In this document: in pieces, positions 33,734 through 43,236 of the stretch
How positions within the stretch are numbered: the stretch's first letter is position 1
Layout of the letters: every line of letters starts with the position of its first letter
Source: JAWLHU01 sp041690255
GTDB taxonomy: Bacteria; Bacillota; Sulfobacillia; Symbiobacteriales; Symbiobacteriaceae
Direction of reading: 5' to 3'
NCBI GenBank assembly: GCA_041690255.1
Contig: JAWLHU010000011.1
Span: forward strand, 62,001-126,000
DNA: 64,000 nucleotides
Position numbers and translations under genes: made by a program
Notes under the pieces: model-generated
Database searches by the model: none
What the model was told of the DNA's origin: nothing
The model's input: the letters and a program-made list of their open reading frames with translations, nothing else

Positions 33734-34058
33734 CGCTCATCCTCCTTTATGTACAGTGAGTGGAGCCGCTGTCGGGCCCGGTGGACCAGCACCCGGACCG
33801 TCGGCTCGCTCTTCGATAGGATCAGGCCAATCTCGGCATGGCTCAGTCCCTGGACCTCACGCAGGATCAGGACCGTCCGGTACTGCTCAGGCAACTGCTC
33901 CAACGCCGCCCGGATTGCGGCCCGCTCATCCAGCCGGACCAGTTCGTGCTCGGACCCTGGGCCAGCTCTTCCGCCTCCCCCGCCGAGCCCGTCATGCGGT
34001 AGAGATAGCCGAAGACGGCACCCTTGTAGCGGTGGTAGATCTCTTGTAAGCGCTTCAT
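33730..34058 (-). pseudogene. ECF sigma factor with internal deletion
   Basis: From ATG 34058 (AAGGAG six bases upstream) the frame starts KRLQEIYHRYKGAVFGYLYR and MTGSAGEAEELAQ, the beginning of sigma region 2. It then runs out of frame. The next frame resumes with LVRLDERAAIRAALEQLPEQ and a full region 4 (HAEIGLILSKSEPTVRVLV, HRARQRL). Regions 2.2-2.4 and most of the linker, roughly 80-90 residues, are absent; the junction is near 33950-33960. The remnant would lack core-binding and -10 recognition, so it should not be a working sigma factor. Confidence 0.8.
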
Positions 34059-34470
34059 GGTCATCTCCTTGCTCGCTCTATAGGACAGTACCGGGAAGAG
34101 GAGGGGTGTTACAGGAGGTGCAGCCAACTCTCAGCCCATGGTCAATTCAGGCCAGTCCTCCGGCCTGGTGAGCTAAAGACGTGCGCCAATAGAAGGGCGG
34201 TGGCAGTCGTGCCCCCGTCTTTTCTGCGGGATGGCGCGACAACCCAGTCAAAGGTGGTCGGGCCAGGACCTTAGTTGGGCCCAGTTCCTTCTGACAGAAC
34301 GGGTAGAGCGCTGACTAGATCGCAGTAGACCTCCGATCCATGCCCGATTTTTTCTGCTAATAAGATACCGCTTTCTTTAGACCTTTCTGGGCATAGAACC
34401 GATCCCTTGCCTACGCTTATGCTGGAGGAGACTGAACGCCCGAAACCTTGCAACAACAGGAGGCGTCCTT
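34059..34470. other. Intergenic region with strong hairpin upstream of formate operon
   Basis: About 410 bases with no gene. A nested hairpin lies at 34206-34240: GTCGTGCC pairs with GGCGCGAC (one G-U), enclosing CCCG/CGGG. CAGGCC/GGCCTG near 34147-34168 is a second small stem. The position is consistent with a structured leader or an upstream terminator; I could not match it to a known riboswitch. AGGAGG before focA marks the end of the region. Confidence 0.5.
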
Positions 34471-35358
34471 ATGGCAGATGCACAACTCAACGGCAATGGC
34501 GTCGATGCATTCTCTCCCGCAGAGATGGCAGCAAAGGTGGAGAAGATCGGTGTGACCAAGGCGAACATGCCGCTCTACCGTATGGCCGCCCTCTCTGTGT
34601 TGGCCGGGGCGTTTGTCGCCCTCGGTGGGCTCTTCTACCTCACCGTCACCACCGACGGGAAGGCGGGCTACGGGGTGGGCCAGTTGCTCGGGGGCGCCGT
34701 CTTCTCCCTGGGCCTGATCCTCGTCGTCATTGCCGGCGCCGAGCTCTTCACCGGAAACAACCTGCTGATCATGGCGGCCACCTCCGGCAAGATCCCCATG
34801 CGGCTCCTGCTCCGGAACTGGCTGATCGTCTTCCTGGGCAACCTGGTGGGCGCCATCTCGATCGCCGCCATGGCCTACCTGTCCGATCACTACACCAACG
34901 CGGGCTACCTAGTCGGCGCCAAGGCCCTGACCGTGGGTGCCGGCAAGACCTCCCTGCCGTTCCTGGTCGCCTTCACCCGGGCGGTCCTCTGTAACGTGCT
35001 GGTCTGCCTGGCGGTCTGGCTGACAGCCGCCACCCGCTCGGTAACCGACAAGATCCTGGCGATCGTCTTCCCGATCACAGCCTTCGTGGCGATGGGCTTC
35101 GAGCACTCGATCGCCAACATGTTCTTCATTCCTTACGCGATCTGGCTCAAGGGGAGCGATGCGGTCGTCGCCGCGGCAAACCTGGCGCCGGCCAAGCTGG
35201 AAGCGCTGAACTGGATGGGTTTCGTGGAAAACCTGATCCCCGTCACCCTGGGCAACATCGTTGGCGGGGCGGTGTTGGTCGGCTTCACCTACTGGGTCGT
35301 CTACCTCTGGGACGGCTATACGACCCCCACCCGCAGAAAGAGGGGGCACGCTGCATGA
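34471..35358 (+). CDS. focA: Formate/nitrite transporter family channel
   Basis: 295 residues with six hydrophobic segments and the FNT pattern: AGAFVALGGLFYLTV, GAELFTGNNLLIMAA (the conserved TGN), NWLIVFLGNLVGA, MGFEHSIANMFF and NLIPVTLGNIVGGAVLVGF. FNT channels move formate or nitrite across the membrane. AGGAGG lies seven bases before ATG 34471. Its stop overlaps the formate dehydrogenase diaphorase gene (ATGA), so formate is the likely substrate. The symbol is by family and context; fdhC is an equivalent usage. Confidence 0.92.
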   Translation: MADAQLNGNGVDAFSPAEMAAKVEKIGVTKANMPLYRMAALSVLAGAFVALGGLFYLTVTTDGKAGYGVGQLLGGAVFSLGLILVVIAGAELFTGNNLLIMAATSGKIPMRLLLRNWLIVFLGNLVGAISIAAMAYLSDHYTNAGYLVGAKALTVGAGKTSLPFLVAFTRAVLCNVLVCLAVWLTAATRSVTDKILAIVFPITAFVAMGFEHSIANMFFIPYAIWLKGSDAVVAAANLAPAKLEALNWMGFVENLIPVTLGNIVGGAVLVGFTYWVVYLWDGYTTPTRRKRGHAA

Positions 35359-37208
35359 CCGCTACCGAAGAGATCATTGTCGACCACGCACCGGAGTGGC
35401 CGCTCCGGACCAGGAATGTTCGGATCCTGATCGGCGTCGGCACCTGCGGGATCGCAGCGGGCGCCGGGGCTATCTGGGCCGTAACCGAAGAGGCGCTTGC
35501 CGATCGGGGACTTCCGGTCCCCGTAGTCGGCGTGGGCTGCATTGGCTACTGCCAGGAGGAGCCCCTGCTCGACGTGGAGATCGATGGCGAGCGTTGGTCC
35601 TACAACCGGGTCACCCCGGAGGCGGTTACCCGGATCATCAACCACCACGTCTGGTTCGGCGACCCGGTGCCTGAACTGCTCCTGGGCAAGGTGTCCGAGG
35701 AGGGTGCAACCCCCTTCCCCGACCTGCCCTTCTACGCCAAGCAGGTCCGGATTGCCACCCGCAACTGCGGCTTTATCGATCCGACCTCCCTGGCCGATTA
35801 TGAGAGCCGGGGCGGATACCAGGCACTGCGCAAGGTCCTGGGCCTCCTGCCAGACCAACCGGCCATCGCGCCGGATGCGGTCATTGCGACCGTGAAGGCC
35901 TCCGGCCTGCGGGGCCGCGGCGGCGCCGGATTCCTGACCGGCCTGAAGTGGGAGCTGACCCGGGCCACCCCGGCCGACAAGCGCTATATCATCTGCAATG
36001 CCGATGAGGGTGACCCCGGCGCCTTCATGGACCGCTCGATCCTGGAGGGCGATCCGCACGCCGTGATCGAGGGGATGATCATCGGGGCATACGCCCAGGG
36101 CGCAAGCGAGGGCTATATCTACTGCCGGGCCGAGTACCCGCTCGCCCTGGAGCGGCTTCGCATTGCCATGAAGGACGCAGAGAAGGCCGGCTACCTGGGC
36201 GACTCGGTCCTCGGGGCCGACTTCGGCTTCCACCTTCACCTGAAGGAGGGCGCCGGCGCCTTTGTCTGCGGCGAGGAGACGGCCCTCATGGCCTCGATCG
36301 AGGGGCAGCGGGGCATGCCGAGGCCGAAACCCCCGTTCCCATCGGTCTCGGGGCTTTGGGGCAGGCCAACCACCATCAACAATGTGGAGACCTGGGCCAA
36401 CATCGCCCAGATCATCACCAACGGGCCGGAATGGTACGCGGCCATGGGCAAGGACCGCTCGAAGGGGACCAAGGTCTTCGCCCTGACCGGTCGGATCAAC
36501 CGGACCGGCCTGATCGAGGTGCCCATGGGGGCCACCATCCGCCAGATTGTGTACGAGATGGGCGGTGGCATTCCCGACGACAAGGAGTTCAAGGCGGTCC
36601 AGATCGGCGGCCCGTCGGGTGGATGTATCCCGGCCAGCCACCTGGATCTGACGATCGAGTACGAGTCGCTGACCCAGGCCGGCGCCATGATGGGCTCCGG
36701 CGGCCTGGTGGTGATCGATGAGACCACCTGCATGGTCGACTTTGCCCGCTACTTCATGAACTTCTGCGCCGCCGAGTCCTGCGGCAAGTGCACCCCCTGC
36801 CGGGAGGGCACCACCCGGATGCTCGAGATCCTCGACCGGATCACCAAGGGGCTGGCGACCATGGAGGATCTGGATCGGCTGGAGTCCCTGGCCCGGGACG
36901 TGAAGGTCTCCTCCTTGTGCCAACTGGGCGGTTCGGCGCCCAACCCGGTCCTCTCCGGGCTGCGCTTCTTCCGGGAGGAGTTTGAGGAGCACATTCTGCA
37001 TAAGCGTTGTCCCGCCGGCGCGTGCGCGGCGCTCCACAACTACTCGATCGACCCGGATCTCTGCTCCGGCTGTATGCTCTGCGCCCGCAACTGCCCGGTC
37101 GGAGCGATCACCGGCGAGAAGCGGAAGCCGCACAAGATCGACCCGGACGTCTGCATCAAGTGCGGCGCCTGCTTCGACGTGTGCCGGTTCAGTGCGGTCA
37201 AGCGCTAA
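35355..37208 (+). CDS. NuoF-like NAD(H)-binding formate dehydrogenase subunit
   Basis: 617 residues with three modules. Residues ~20-105 are a thioredoxin-like [2Fe-2S] region (GVGTCGIAAGA, VGVGCIGYCQEEPL). The NADH/FMN domain follows (GLRGRGGAGFLTGLKW, ADEGDPGAFMDR) with its [4Fe-4S] motif SCGKCTPCREGTTRM. The C-terminal end is a 2x[4Fe-4S] ferredoxin domain (CSGCMLCARNCPVGA, CIKCGACFDVCRF). This matches the diaphorase subunit of soluble NAD-dependent formate dehydrogenases and HydB/HoxF. It passes electrons from the catalytic subunit to NAD(P)+. Coupled to focA. Confidence 0.92.
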   Translation: MTATEEIIVDHAPEWPLRTRNVRILIGVGTCGIAAGAGAIWAVTEEALADRGLPVPVVGVGCIGYCQEEPLLDVEIDGERWSYNRVTPEAVTRIINHHVWFGDPVPELLLGKVSEEGATPFPDLPFYAKQVRIATRNCGFIDPTSLADYESRGGYQALRKVLGLLPDQPAIAPDAVIATVKASGLRGRGGAGFLTGLKWELTRATPADKRYIICNADEGDPGAFMDRSILEGDPHAVIEGMIIGAYAQGASEGYIYCRAEYPLALERLRIAMKDAEKAGYLGDSVLGADFGFHLHLKEGAGAFVCGEETALMASIEGQRGMPRPKPPFPSVSGLWGRPTTINNVETWANIAQIITNGPEWYAAMGKDRSKGTKVFALTGRINRTGLIEVPMGATIRQIVYEMGGGIPDDKEFKAVQIGGPSGGCIPASHLDLTIEYESLTQAGAMMGSGGLVVIDETTCMVDFARYFMNFCAAESCGKCTPCREGTTRMLEILDRITKGLATMEDLDRLESLARDVKVSSLCQLGGSAPNPVLSGLRFFREEFEEHILHKRCPAGACAALHNYSIDPDLCSGCMLCARNCPVGAITGEKRKPHKIDPDVCIKCGACFDVCRFSAVKR

Positions 37209-37223
37209 GGGGGGATTATTGCC

Positions 37224-39950
37224 ATGAAGGTTATGATTAATGGCCGCGTGATCGAGGCCGAGCCTGGCCAGACGATCATGCAGGTGGCAGATGCCCACGG
37301 GATCGAGATCCCCCGGCTCTGCAACCATCCGCTGCTGAAGCCCTCCGGCGCCTGCCGCCTCTGCGTGGTCCAGGTGAAGGGCGTCCGGAACCTGGTCTCC
37401 TCCTGCTCGACCCCGGTGGCTGAAGGCATGGAGATCGAGACCCGCTCCGGCCAAGTCGAGTCGGCCCGGCGGAACGCCCTGGACCTGCTGGTTGCCAACC
37501 ACCCGCTGGACTGCTTCGCCTGCGAGGTGGCGGGGGATTGTGCCCTGCAGGACTACGCCTATGAGTACGGGATTCGCGAGTCCTCGTTCGAAGGCGCCCG
37601 CCGCGAGGTGGCGGTGGATGACAGCAACCCGTTCTTCCGCATCGACTACGAAAAGTGTGTCCTGTGCGGTATCTGCGTCCGCATGTGCGATGAGGTGATG
37701 GGCTATGGCGCCATCGACTTCACCAACCGGGGCTTCGGCTCCCTGGTCGGCACTCCTTATGGGGTCTCCCTGACCGAGACCAGTTGCGTCTTCTGTGGCA
37801 ACTGCGTGCAGGGCTGCCCGGTCGGCGCCCTGGTTCCCCAATCCCTGATCGGCCAGGCCCGCGCCTGGGAGACCCGGACTGTCCGAACCATCTGCCCATA
37901 CTGCGGCGTGGGTTGCGCCCTGGACCTGCACGTGAAGGGGAACCGGATCGTCCAGGTGACCGGCGCCGAGTCGCCCTCAAACCATACCCTCACCTGCGTC
38001 AAGGGTCGCTTCGGCTGGGAGTTCGTCCACCACGAGGACCGGCTCACCAGGCCGCTGATCCGTAAAGATGGGGCTCCCCGGGGCGCCGTGGGGCCGGAGT
38101 GGTTCCGCGAGGCGCCGTGGGGCGAGGCGCTCGACCTGATCGCCAGCCGCCTCAAGGCGATCCGGGCGAAAAACGGCCCCGATGCGATCGCCGGCCTCTC
38201 CTCGGCCAAGGCGTCGAACGAGGAGAACTACCTCTTCCAGAAGTTCATGCGCGCAAGCGTTGGGACGAACAACGTCGACCACTGCGCCCGTCTCTGACAC
38301 AGCCCCACCGTGGCCGGTCTGGCCACTGCATTCGGCTCCGGCGCCATGACCAACTCGATTGATGAGATCGAATGGGCCGATACGATCCTCGTGATCGGCT
38401 CCAACACGACCGAGTCCCATCCTGTCCTCAGCCTGCGGGTGAAGAAGGCGGTCCGGGAGCACGGGGCGACCCTGATCGCCATCGACCCACGCCCGATCGA
38501 GATCACCCAGTGGGCCACCTACTGGCTCCAGCCGCTGCCCGGCACGAACGTGGCCGTGGTCAACGCCATGTTGAACCATATCATCAGCAGCGGTCTGGCG
38601 GACCAGGAGTTCGTGGCCGAACGGACCGAGGGCTACCATGACCTCGTTGCCTCTCTTGAGCCCTACACCCCCGAGTGGGCCGAGTCGGTCTCCACCGTCC
38701 CCGCCCACCTGATCCGCAAGGCAGCAGAGGCCTACGCGCAGGCAGGCAAGGCATCGATCCTCTACGCCATGGGCGTCACCCAGCACACCACAGGCACCGA
38801 GTCGGTCATGACCCTGGCCAACCTGGCCATGGTCACCGGCCAGATCGGGCGCGAGTCGACCGGTGTCAACCCGCTCCGGGGCCAGAACAACGTCCAGGGC
38901 GCCTGCGATGTCGGCGCACTCTACGACAGCCTCCCCGGCTACAAGAAGGTCATGGACCCCGCTGCCCGAGAGTTCTTCGCCCGGGCCTGGGGCGTGGAGC
39001 GGCTGCCCGCCATGCCGGGCGTGGCGGCATCGGAGGTGGCGCAGGAGGCGCTCCAGGGCCGTGTCAAGGCGCTCTACCTCATGGGGGAGAATATCGTCCT
39101 GACCGATCCCGACAGCCACCATGTCCAGAAGGGGCTGGAGAACCTTGAGTTCATGGTCGTCCAGGACATGTTCCTGACCGAGACGGCCCGCTTTGCCGAT
39201 GTGGTCCTTCCTGCCTGCTCCTGGGCGGAGAAGGAGGGCACCTTCACGAACACCGAGCGCCGGGTGCAGCGCTTCTACCAGGCGCTCCAGCCCCTCGGGG
39301 AATCTCGTCCCGACTGGCGGATCATCGCAGATCTCTCCACCCGCATGGGCTATTCCATGTACTACGAGTCGCCGGCGGAGATCATGGAGGAGATCGCCTT
39401 CGTCACCCCACAGTACGGCGGTATTAGCTATGACCGCCTCGGGGTCGAGGGGCTCCAGTGGCCCTGCCCGACGAAGGAGCACCCCGGCACGAAGTTCCTC
39501 CACAGCGGAAAGTTCTCCCGGGGGCTGGGCAGGCTCAACCCCGTGACGTTCAAGCCGGCTGCCGAACTGCCGGACGAGGAGTACCCGTTCATCTTCACCA
39601 CGGGCCGCTCGCTCTATCACTACCATGGCGGTTCCATGACCCGCCGTTCCCGCCCGCTGGCCGAGCATCTCGCCCAAGCCTACGTGGAGGTGGAGCCCGC
39701 CACCGCCGCCGAACTCGGCCTGGCCGACGGTAGTCTCGTCCGGGTCGCCTCCCGGCGTGGTCAGGTGGAGGTGACGGTGCGACTGGTCCCGGGCACCGGC
39801 CGCAAGGTGATCTTCATGCCCTTCCACTTCCGGGAGGCGGCGGCCAATCTGCTGACCAACACAGCGCTGGACCCGATCGCCAAGATCCCAGAGCTCAAGG
39901 TCTGCGCCGCCAGGATCGAGCAGATTCCCGGAGAGGAGGTGGCTGACTGA
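37224..39950 (+). CDS. fdhA: Selenocysteine formate dehydrogenase alpha subunit
   Basis: 908 residues reading through an in-frame TGA at 38295-38297 (Sec358). The sequence around it, NNVDHCARL-Sec-HSPTVAGL, is the classic formate dehydrogenase active site. The N-terminus is NuoG-like: [2Fe-2S] (RLCNHPLLKPSGACRLC), His-Cys cluster (NHPLDCFACEVAGDCALQDY) and two [4Fe-4S] motifs (KCVLCGICVRMC, SCVFCGNCVQGC). The molybdopterin enzyme starts at TICPYCGVGC. The C-terminal domain binds the pterin dinucleotide (TTGRSLYHYHGGSMTRRSRP). Oxidises formate to CO2, using Mo or W. A simple gene caller would split it at the TGA. Confidence 0.95.
38298..38335 (+). promoter_or_regulatory. Bacterial SECIS element downstream of UGA-Sec
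   Basis: GTGGCC (38310-38315) pairs with GGCCAC (38321-38326) around the loop GGTCT. This GGUCU loop equals the SelB-binding loop of E. coli fdhF and lies 18 bases after the TGA, as in fdhF. It supports true selenocysteine decoding rather than a nonsense mutation. Confidence 0.9.
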
Positions 39951-40474
39951 TGTCCGTCCTCATGATCCAGCGCAAGGGCGGTATACCTGCCCTGCAGATA
40001 CCGGACTCTCTGGACCCGGCCAAGCTGGCCGACCTGGACCGGTACCTGGCGGAGCACGCCGGTAAGGCGAACATGGTGATCCCCGCGCTGCAGCATGCCC
40101 AGGCGCTCTTTGACTACGTGCCCCAGGTCGCGATCGTCAAGATTGGCGAGGCCCTGCGCGTTCCGCAGGCCAAGGTCTACGGTGTGGCTACCTTTTACGC
40201 CCAGTTCCGACTACAGCCCGCCGGAAGGCACACGATCAAGGTCTGCACCGGTACCGCCTGCCACGTGCGCGGCGCCGAGACGGTGCTGAAGGCCTGGATC
40301 GACGCCCTGGGCGTGCAGCCCGGCCAGACGACGCCCGACGGGGCGATCACCCTGGAGAGGGTGGCCTGCCTGGGGGCCTGCGGCCTCGCACCCGCGGCGA
40401 TGGTAGACGCCAAGACCCACGGGCGGCTTACACCCGCCAAGGTGAAGCAGGTGCTCAAGACGATCGAGAGTTGA
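39950..40474 (+). CDS. NuoE-like [2Fe-2S] formate dehydrogenase subunit
   Basis: 174 residues of the 24-kDa thioredoxin-like ferredoxin family. Cysteine ligands are seen as CTGTACHVRGAE and VACLGACGLAP. Helical motifs include NMVIPALQHAQALFDYVPQV and YGVATFYAQFRL. It starts one base inside the fdhA stop (TGATG). With the NuoF-like and NuoG/FdhA-like subunits it completes an FdsABG-type soluble complex coupling formate oxidation to NAD(P)+ reduction. It is the last gene of the operon, followed by a hairpin. Confidence 0.9.
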   Translation: MSVLMIQRKGGIPALQIPDSLDPAKLADLDRYLAEHAGKANMVIPALQHAQALFDYVPQVAIVKIGEALRVPQAKVYGVATFYAQFRLQPAGRHTIKVCTGTACHVRGAETVLKAWIDALGVQPGQTTPDGAITLERVACLGACGLAPAAMVDAKTHGRLTPAKVKQVLKTIES

Positions 40475-40526
40475 CTGATTTCACAGACAAATTGGTCACC
40501 TTTGCATAGCTGGATGTATGCACATA

Positions 40527-40567
40527 CAGGCCCCGTGTTGCCTCTTCTGGAAGCAGCATGGGGCCTG
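40527..40567 (+). terminator. Hairpin after formate dehydrogenase operon
   Basis: CAGGCCCC (40527-40534) pairs with GGGGCCTG (40560-40567), with internal TGTTGC/GCAGCA pairing. No clear T-run. The rest of 40475-40770 is AT-rich and holds no gene. Confidence 0.55.
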
Positions 40568-40772
40568 CGCGTTGCAGAATTGAGCGGAAGTCTTTGATTC
40601 AAATCAATTATCAACGATGGTTTATGTAACCAAACAAGGAGGCCGTGCCATATAGCACACCTCCTACCCTAATTATAACACAGAATTGAATCGTTTTTTA
40701 GTCTAGTAATGTCGCCTCTACCATCGTAGACTGGGGATGCTTAACGGCTGAAGTCGCGTAGGGGGGAACTTG

Positions 40773-42005
40773 ATGCGCAGCCCACAACTGAAGGTGCTGA
40801 TCGCTGCGCTAGAGGCGGGGGATATAGGTGCCCTGGCAGCATTGTGGGACCACATTGAAGGCGAAGGTACTCCGCTCATTGAGCCTGTGGACGAGAAGCA
40901 CGATCACTTTTGGCTCACCTTCTTGTGGCGAGAGACTTCACAGCTACGCAGTGTCCACGTGCTCAAGGGAATAGCCGGCTGGGGCTTTCATGACACACAA
41001 CTAACAAAGCTTCAAGGCACGGATCTTTGGTACAAAACGCACCAGGTGAGGGATGGGGCGAGGTTTGGCTATTACTACGTTCTCGATATGGACTACTCAG
41101 CCTGGGACCGCGGCATAACCACCAACCAGTGGCCCAAGTTTGAAGTTGATCCCTTATGTCGCCACCCCTTCCCCACGGCAGAGCGAGCTTTCATAGCATT
41201 GGCTGAACTCCCCGGCGCGCCAGACCAGCCCTGGACCCGAGATCAACCGGGGGTGCCGAAAGGTGAAGTGACCCTACACCTTTTCAAGAGTGAAGTCCTC
41301 GGCAACGAGCGCAAGGTCTGGATCTATACACCACCCGGATACTCGATTCAAAAAGAGCCTTACGGGCTGGTAATCCTCTTTGACGGGGGACTATATGTGT
41401 CTCCCGTTTTCCTGGCGACCCCGGAAGTCTTGGATAACCTCCTTGAGGCGGGACGGATTCCGCCCATGATAGCGGTATTCGTCGGGAACGTGAACCGGGA
41501 ACAGGATCTTCCATGCAACGAGAGATTTGTCTCGTATGTGGCTGAGGAACTTGTGCCTTGGGTACACCGGAGTTACCACGTAAGTGCGGACCCATCTAAA
41601 TGTATCGTCGGCGGGAGTAGCTACGGTGGACTTGCAGCAGCTTACTGCGGCCTACGCCGCCCCGACTTGTTTGGAAATGTACTCTCGCAGAGCGGCTCCT
41701 ATTGGTGGTACCCGGAATGCCAACGCGGGGAAGCAGACGTGGAGCCGGGATGGCTGATTCGGCGGTACCGGGATACCGATCGCATGTCGCTCCGCTTTTA
41801 TCTCGACGTCGGGGTGTTAGAGAGAAGCCCCGATCCCCGGTACCCAGATCAAGTTGCAGTGAACCGGCACATGCGTGATGTGCTCCTGAGTAAGGGCTAT
41901 CCCGTCCGCTATGCCGAATATAATGGGGGTCACGATTACGCCTGCTGGGCAGGGACCCTGCCCGACGGGTTAGTGTACTTGGCAGCGCCAGGGCCTCGGG
42001 GCTGA
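40773..42005 (+). CDS. Enterochelin-esterase-like alpha/beta hydrolase
   Basis: 410 residues from ATG 40773, GGGGGGAA upstream. An N-terminal beta-rich domain with HDHFWLTFLWRE and RFGYYYVLDMDY is followed by an esterase D/Fes-like catalytic domain: RKVWIYTPPGYS, VILFDGG, SYHVSADPSKCIVGGSSYGG (nucleophile Ser), and NGGHDYACW (His). It resembles Fes/IroE, which hydrolyse siderophore esters. No signal peptide. No siderophore genes are nearby, so the substrate is open. Base composition is slightly less GC-rich than the upstream operon. Confidence 0.82.
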   Translation: MRSPQLKVLIAALEAGDIGALAALWDHIEGEGTPLIEPVDEKHDHFWLTFLWRETSQLRSVHVLKGIAGWGFHDTQLTKLQGTDLWYKTHQVRDGARFGYYYVLDMDYSAWDRGITTNQWPKFEVDPLCRHPFPTAERAFIALAELPGAPDQPWTRDQPGVPKGEVTLHLFKSEVLGNERKVWIYTPPGYSIQKEPYGLVILFDGGLYVSPVFLATPEVLDNLLEAGRIPPMIAVFVGNVNREQDLPCNERFVSYVAEELVPWVHRSYHVSADPSKCIVGGSSYGGLAAAYCGLRRPDLFGNVLSQSGSYWWYPECQRGEADVEPGWLIRRYRDTDRMSLRFYLDVGVLERSPDPRYPDQVAVNRHMRDVLLSKGYPVRYAEYNGGHDYACWAGTLPDGLVYLAAPGPRG

Positions 42006-42118
42006 TTCGGAATCGGCCCAAAGGACTGTTACATAAAGGGACTGCAACTCCCTACCAGCTCTGCACAATCGGGCCAGATGAAGTCACATATACTCCGCGA
42101 CGGCAGCGGCTATAATGG

Positions 42119-42142
42119 AAAAGGCACCCGAATGGGGGTGCC
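42119..42142 (-). terminator. Intrinsic terminator of short minus-strand transcript
   Basis: On the minus strand GGCACCCC pairs with GGGTGCC around a short loop and is followed by TTTTCC. It lies about 70 bases after the stop of the small peptide gene at 42214-42333. TATAAT at 42111-42116 on the plus strand is adjacent and could be a separate promoter. Confidence 0.6.
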
Positions 42143-42213
42143 TGGGAGCCCGCATGTTGCCGCCTCTCATGATGAGACGGCGGTCGGTCAGGGGACGTTA
42201 CAGGGATCGACCG

Positions 42214-42333
42214 CTACTTCAAAGCGGAAAGAATCGCCCTAGCGATGACCAGGACCACTGAGAAGCGTGCTTGCACACTCAACTCAACGGCGATTTCAAC
42301 TCTATCTTCACTTCTTGGCCCGCGGCGGAGCAT
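42214..42333 (-). CDS. Predicted short hydrophobic peptide in folded region
   Basis: 39 residues from ATG 42333: MLRRGPRSEDR, VEIAVELSVQARF, SVVLVIARAILSALK. The charged start and a C-terminal hydrophobic helix recall type I toxin or leader-like peptides, but I cannot assign a family. The start codon lies inside the perfect 12-base inverted repeat GGAGCATTTTCC (42327-42338) / GGAAAATGCTCC (42362-42373). A second hairpin, CCTTGTCCTCC/GGAGGCAAGG (42374-42400), masks a Shine-Dalgarno-like GGAGG. The layout suggests controlled translation (inference). It could also be chance debris. Confidence 0.4.
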   Translation of the reverse strand: MLRRGPRSEDRVEIAVELSVQARFSVVLVIARAILSALK

Positions 42334-42427
42334 TTTCCTCGCCGCTAAACTCGCAGTGGCTCGGAAAATGCTCCTTGTCCTCCTTTCGGAGGCAAGGCCT
42401 GCGTGTACTCCCAGATCCAGGGTACCA

Positions 42428-42475
42428 CAGAACGCACTTTCGGTCTGTCGAAGGCTGGAGGTGCGTTCTGTTTTT
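42428..42475 (+). terminator. Hairpin with T-run, plus strand
   Basis: CAGAACGCAC (42428-42437) pairs perfectly with GTGCGTTCTG (42461-42470), followed by TTTTTC. It could end plus-strand transcription from the esterase gene or from TATAAT at 42111, and on the minus strand form a 5' hairpin of the small transcript. Confidence 0.6.
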
Positions 42476-42489
42476 CGTTCGCCAATCCT

Positions 42490-43236
42490 CGACATAACCC
42501 GCTTGCCGTGGACGTTCGGGCAGCAACATCGGGCCGACCCGTTGGTGCCTTTCCCGGCTCGCACATGAATGACAAGGGTCTCCAGCCTCATGTCCCGCAC
42601 GGCCAAGTGCACAAGCTCATTGGCGCGTAACCCGCTGTGGTAGAGCAGACGGTAGAGCGAGTAGTCTCGGGCCAGTGGCATCGGCTTCCGTGCTGTCTCC
42701 ACTCGCCGGCGCAGCCAGCCGAAGAACCCTCGCAACTCCTCCCGGGTTGGGAGGTATCTCTCGGTGGTGGCATCGTCAGTTGAGTAGGCGGCCGACACCC
42801 AGGGGCTGACCGGCTGGGTTACCTCTCTGCCATACTTGACCTGAAGGGCCGTGGGCTGAGCGCCAGTCCGTAGCTCATCCGGCGACAGCGGGACATGGGG
42901 ATGGTCCCGGAGATAGTCGTAGAAGGTTCGGATGTGGCCCAGGTAAGCCCGTCGAGTCGAAACGGCAAGGCCCGCCTCCACCAGCCTCTCCTGCCAGGCA
43001 GCAACATCTTCTTCGATAACCTCCCACGCCAACTTCCCCACCGAAGCAAAGAACGCATCCAGCCCCCGCTGGACGCGCTCATTCACCATCTCATTCAGGT
43101 TCCTCAGTCGCCGACTACGTGTATGGGCATCGATCAAGCGTTGGTGATCACTCCGTTGCACCTCGGGGGAAACGCCCACCTCGCTTGACCTGGCATCTAC
43201 ATGGAGTCGAGATACAACCACTGTTCGCCCCTCCAT
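42490..43236 (-). pseudogene. Tyrosine recombinase, N-terminal part only, frameshifted
   Basis: From 43236 the frame reads an XerC/D-like core-binding domain (LNEMVNERVQRGLDAFFASV, YLGHIRTFYDYLRDHP), then the catalytic domain start (TREELRGFFGWLRRR, YRLLYHSGLRANELVHLAVR with catalytic Arg) and VIHVRAGKGTNGSAR. There the frame shifts, and LLPERPRQAGYVEDWRT continues one base over before homology ends near 42490. The HxxR, H/W and Tyr catalytic residues are missing. A dead recombinase at the left edge of the lower-GC island. Confidence 0.8.

Noticed and set aside
34100..34300. Known riboswitch (ZTP, THF, Moco) before the formate operon
   Set aside because: I see a hairpin but could not match any conserved core by eye.
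38295..38297. Nonsense mutation splitting the formate dehydrogenase gene
   Set aside because: The TGA sits exactly at the Sec position of the active site and is followed by a canonical SECIS hairpin at the right distance.
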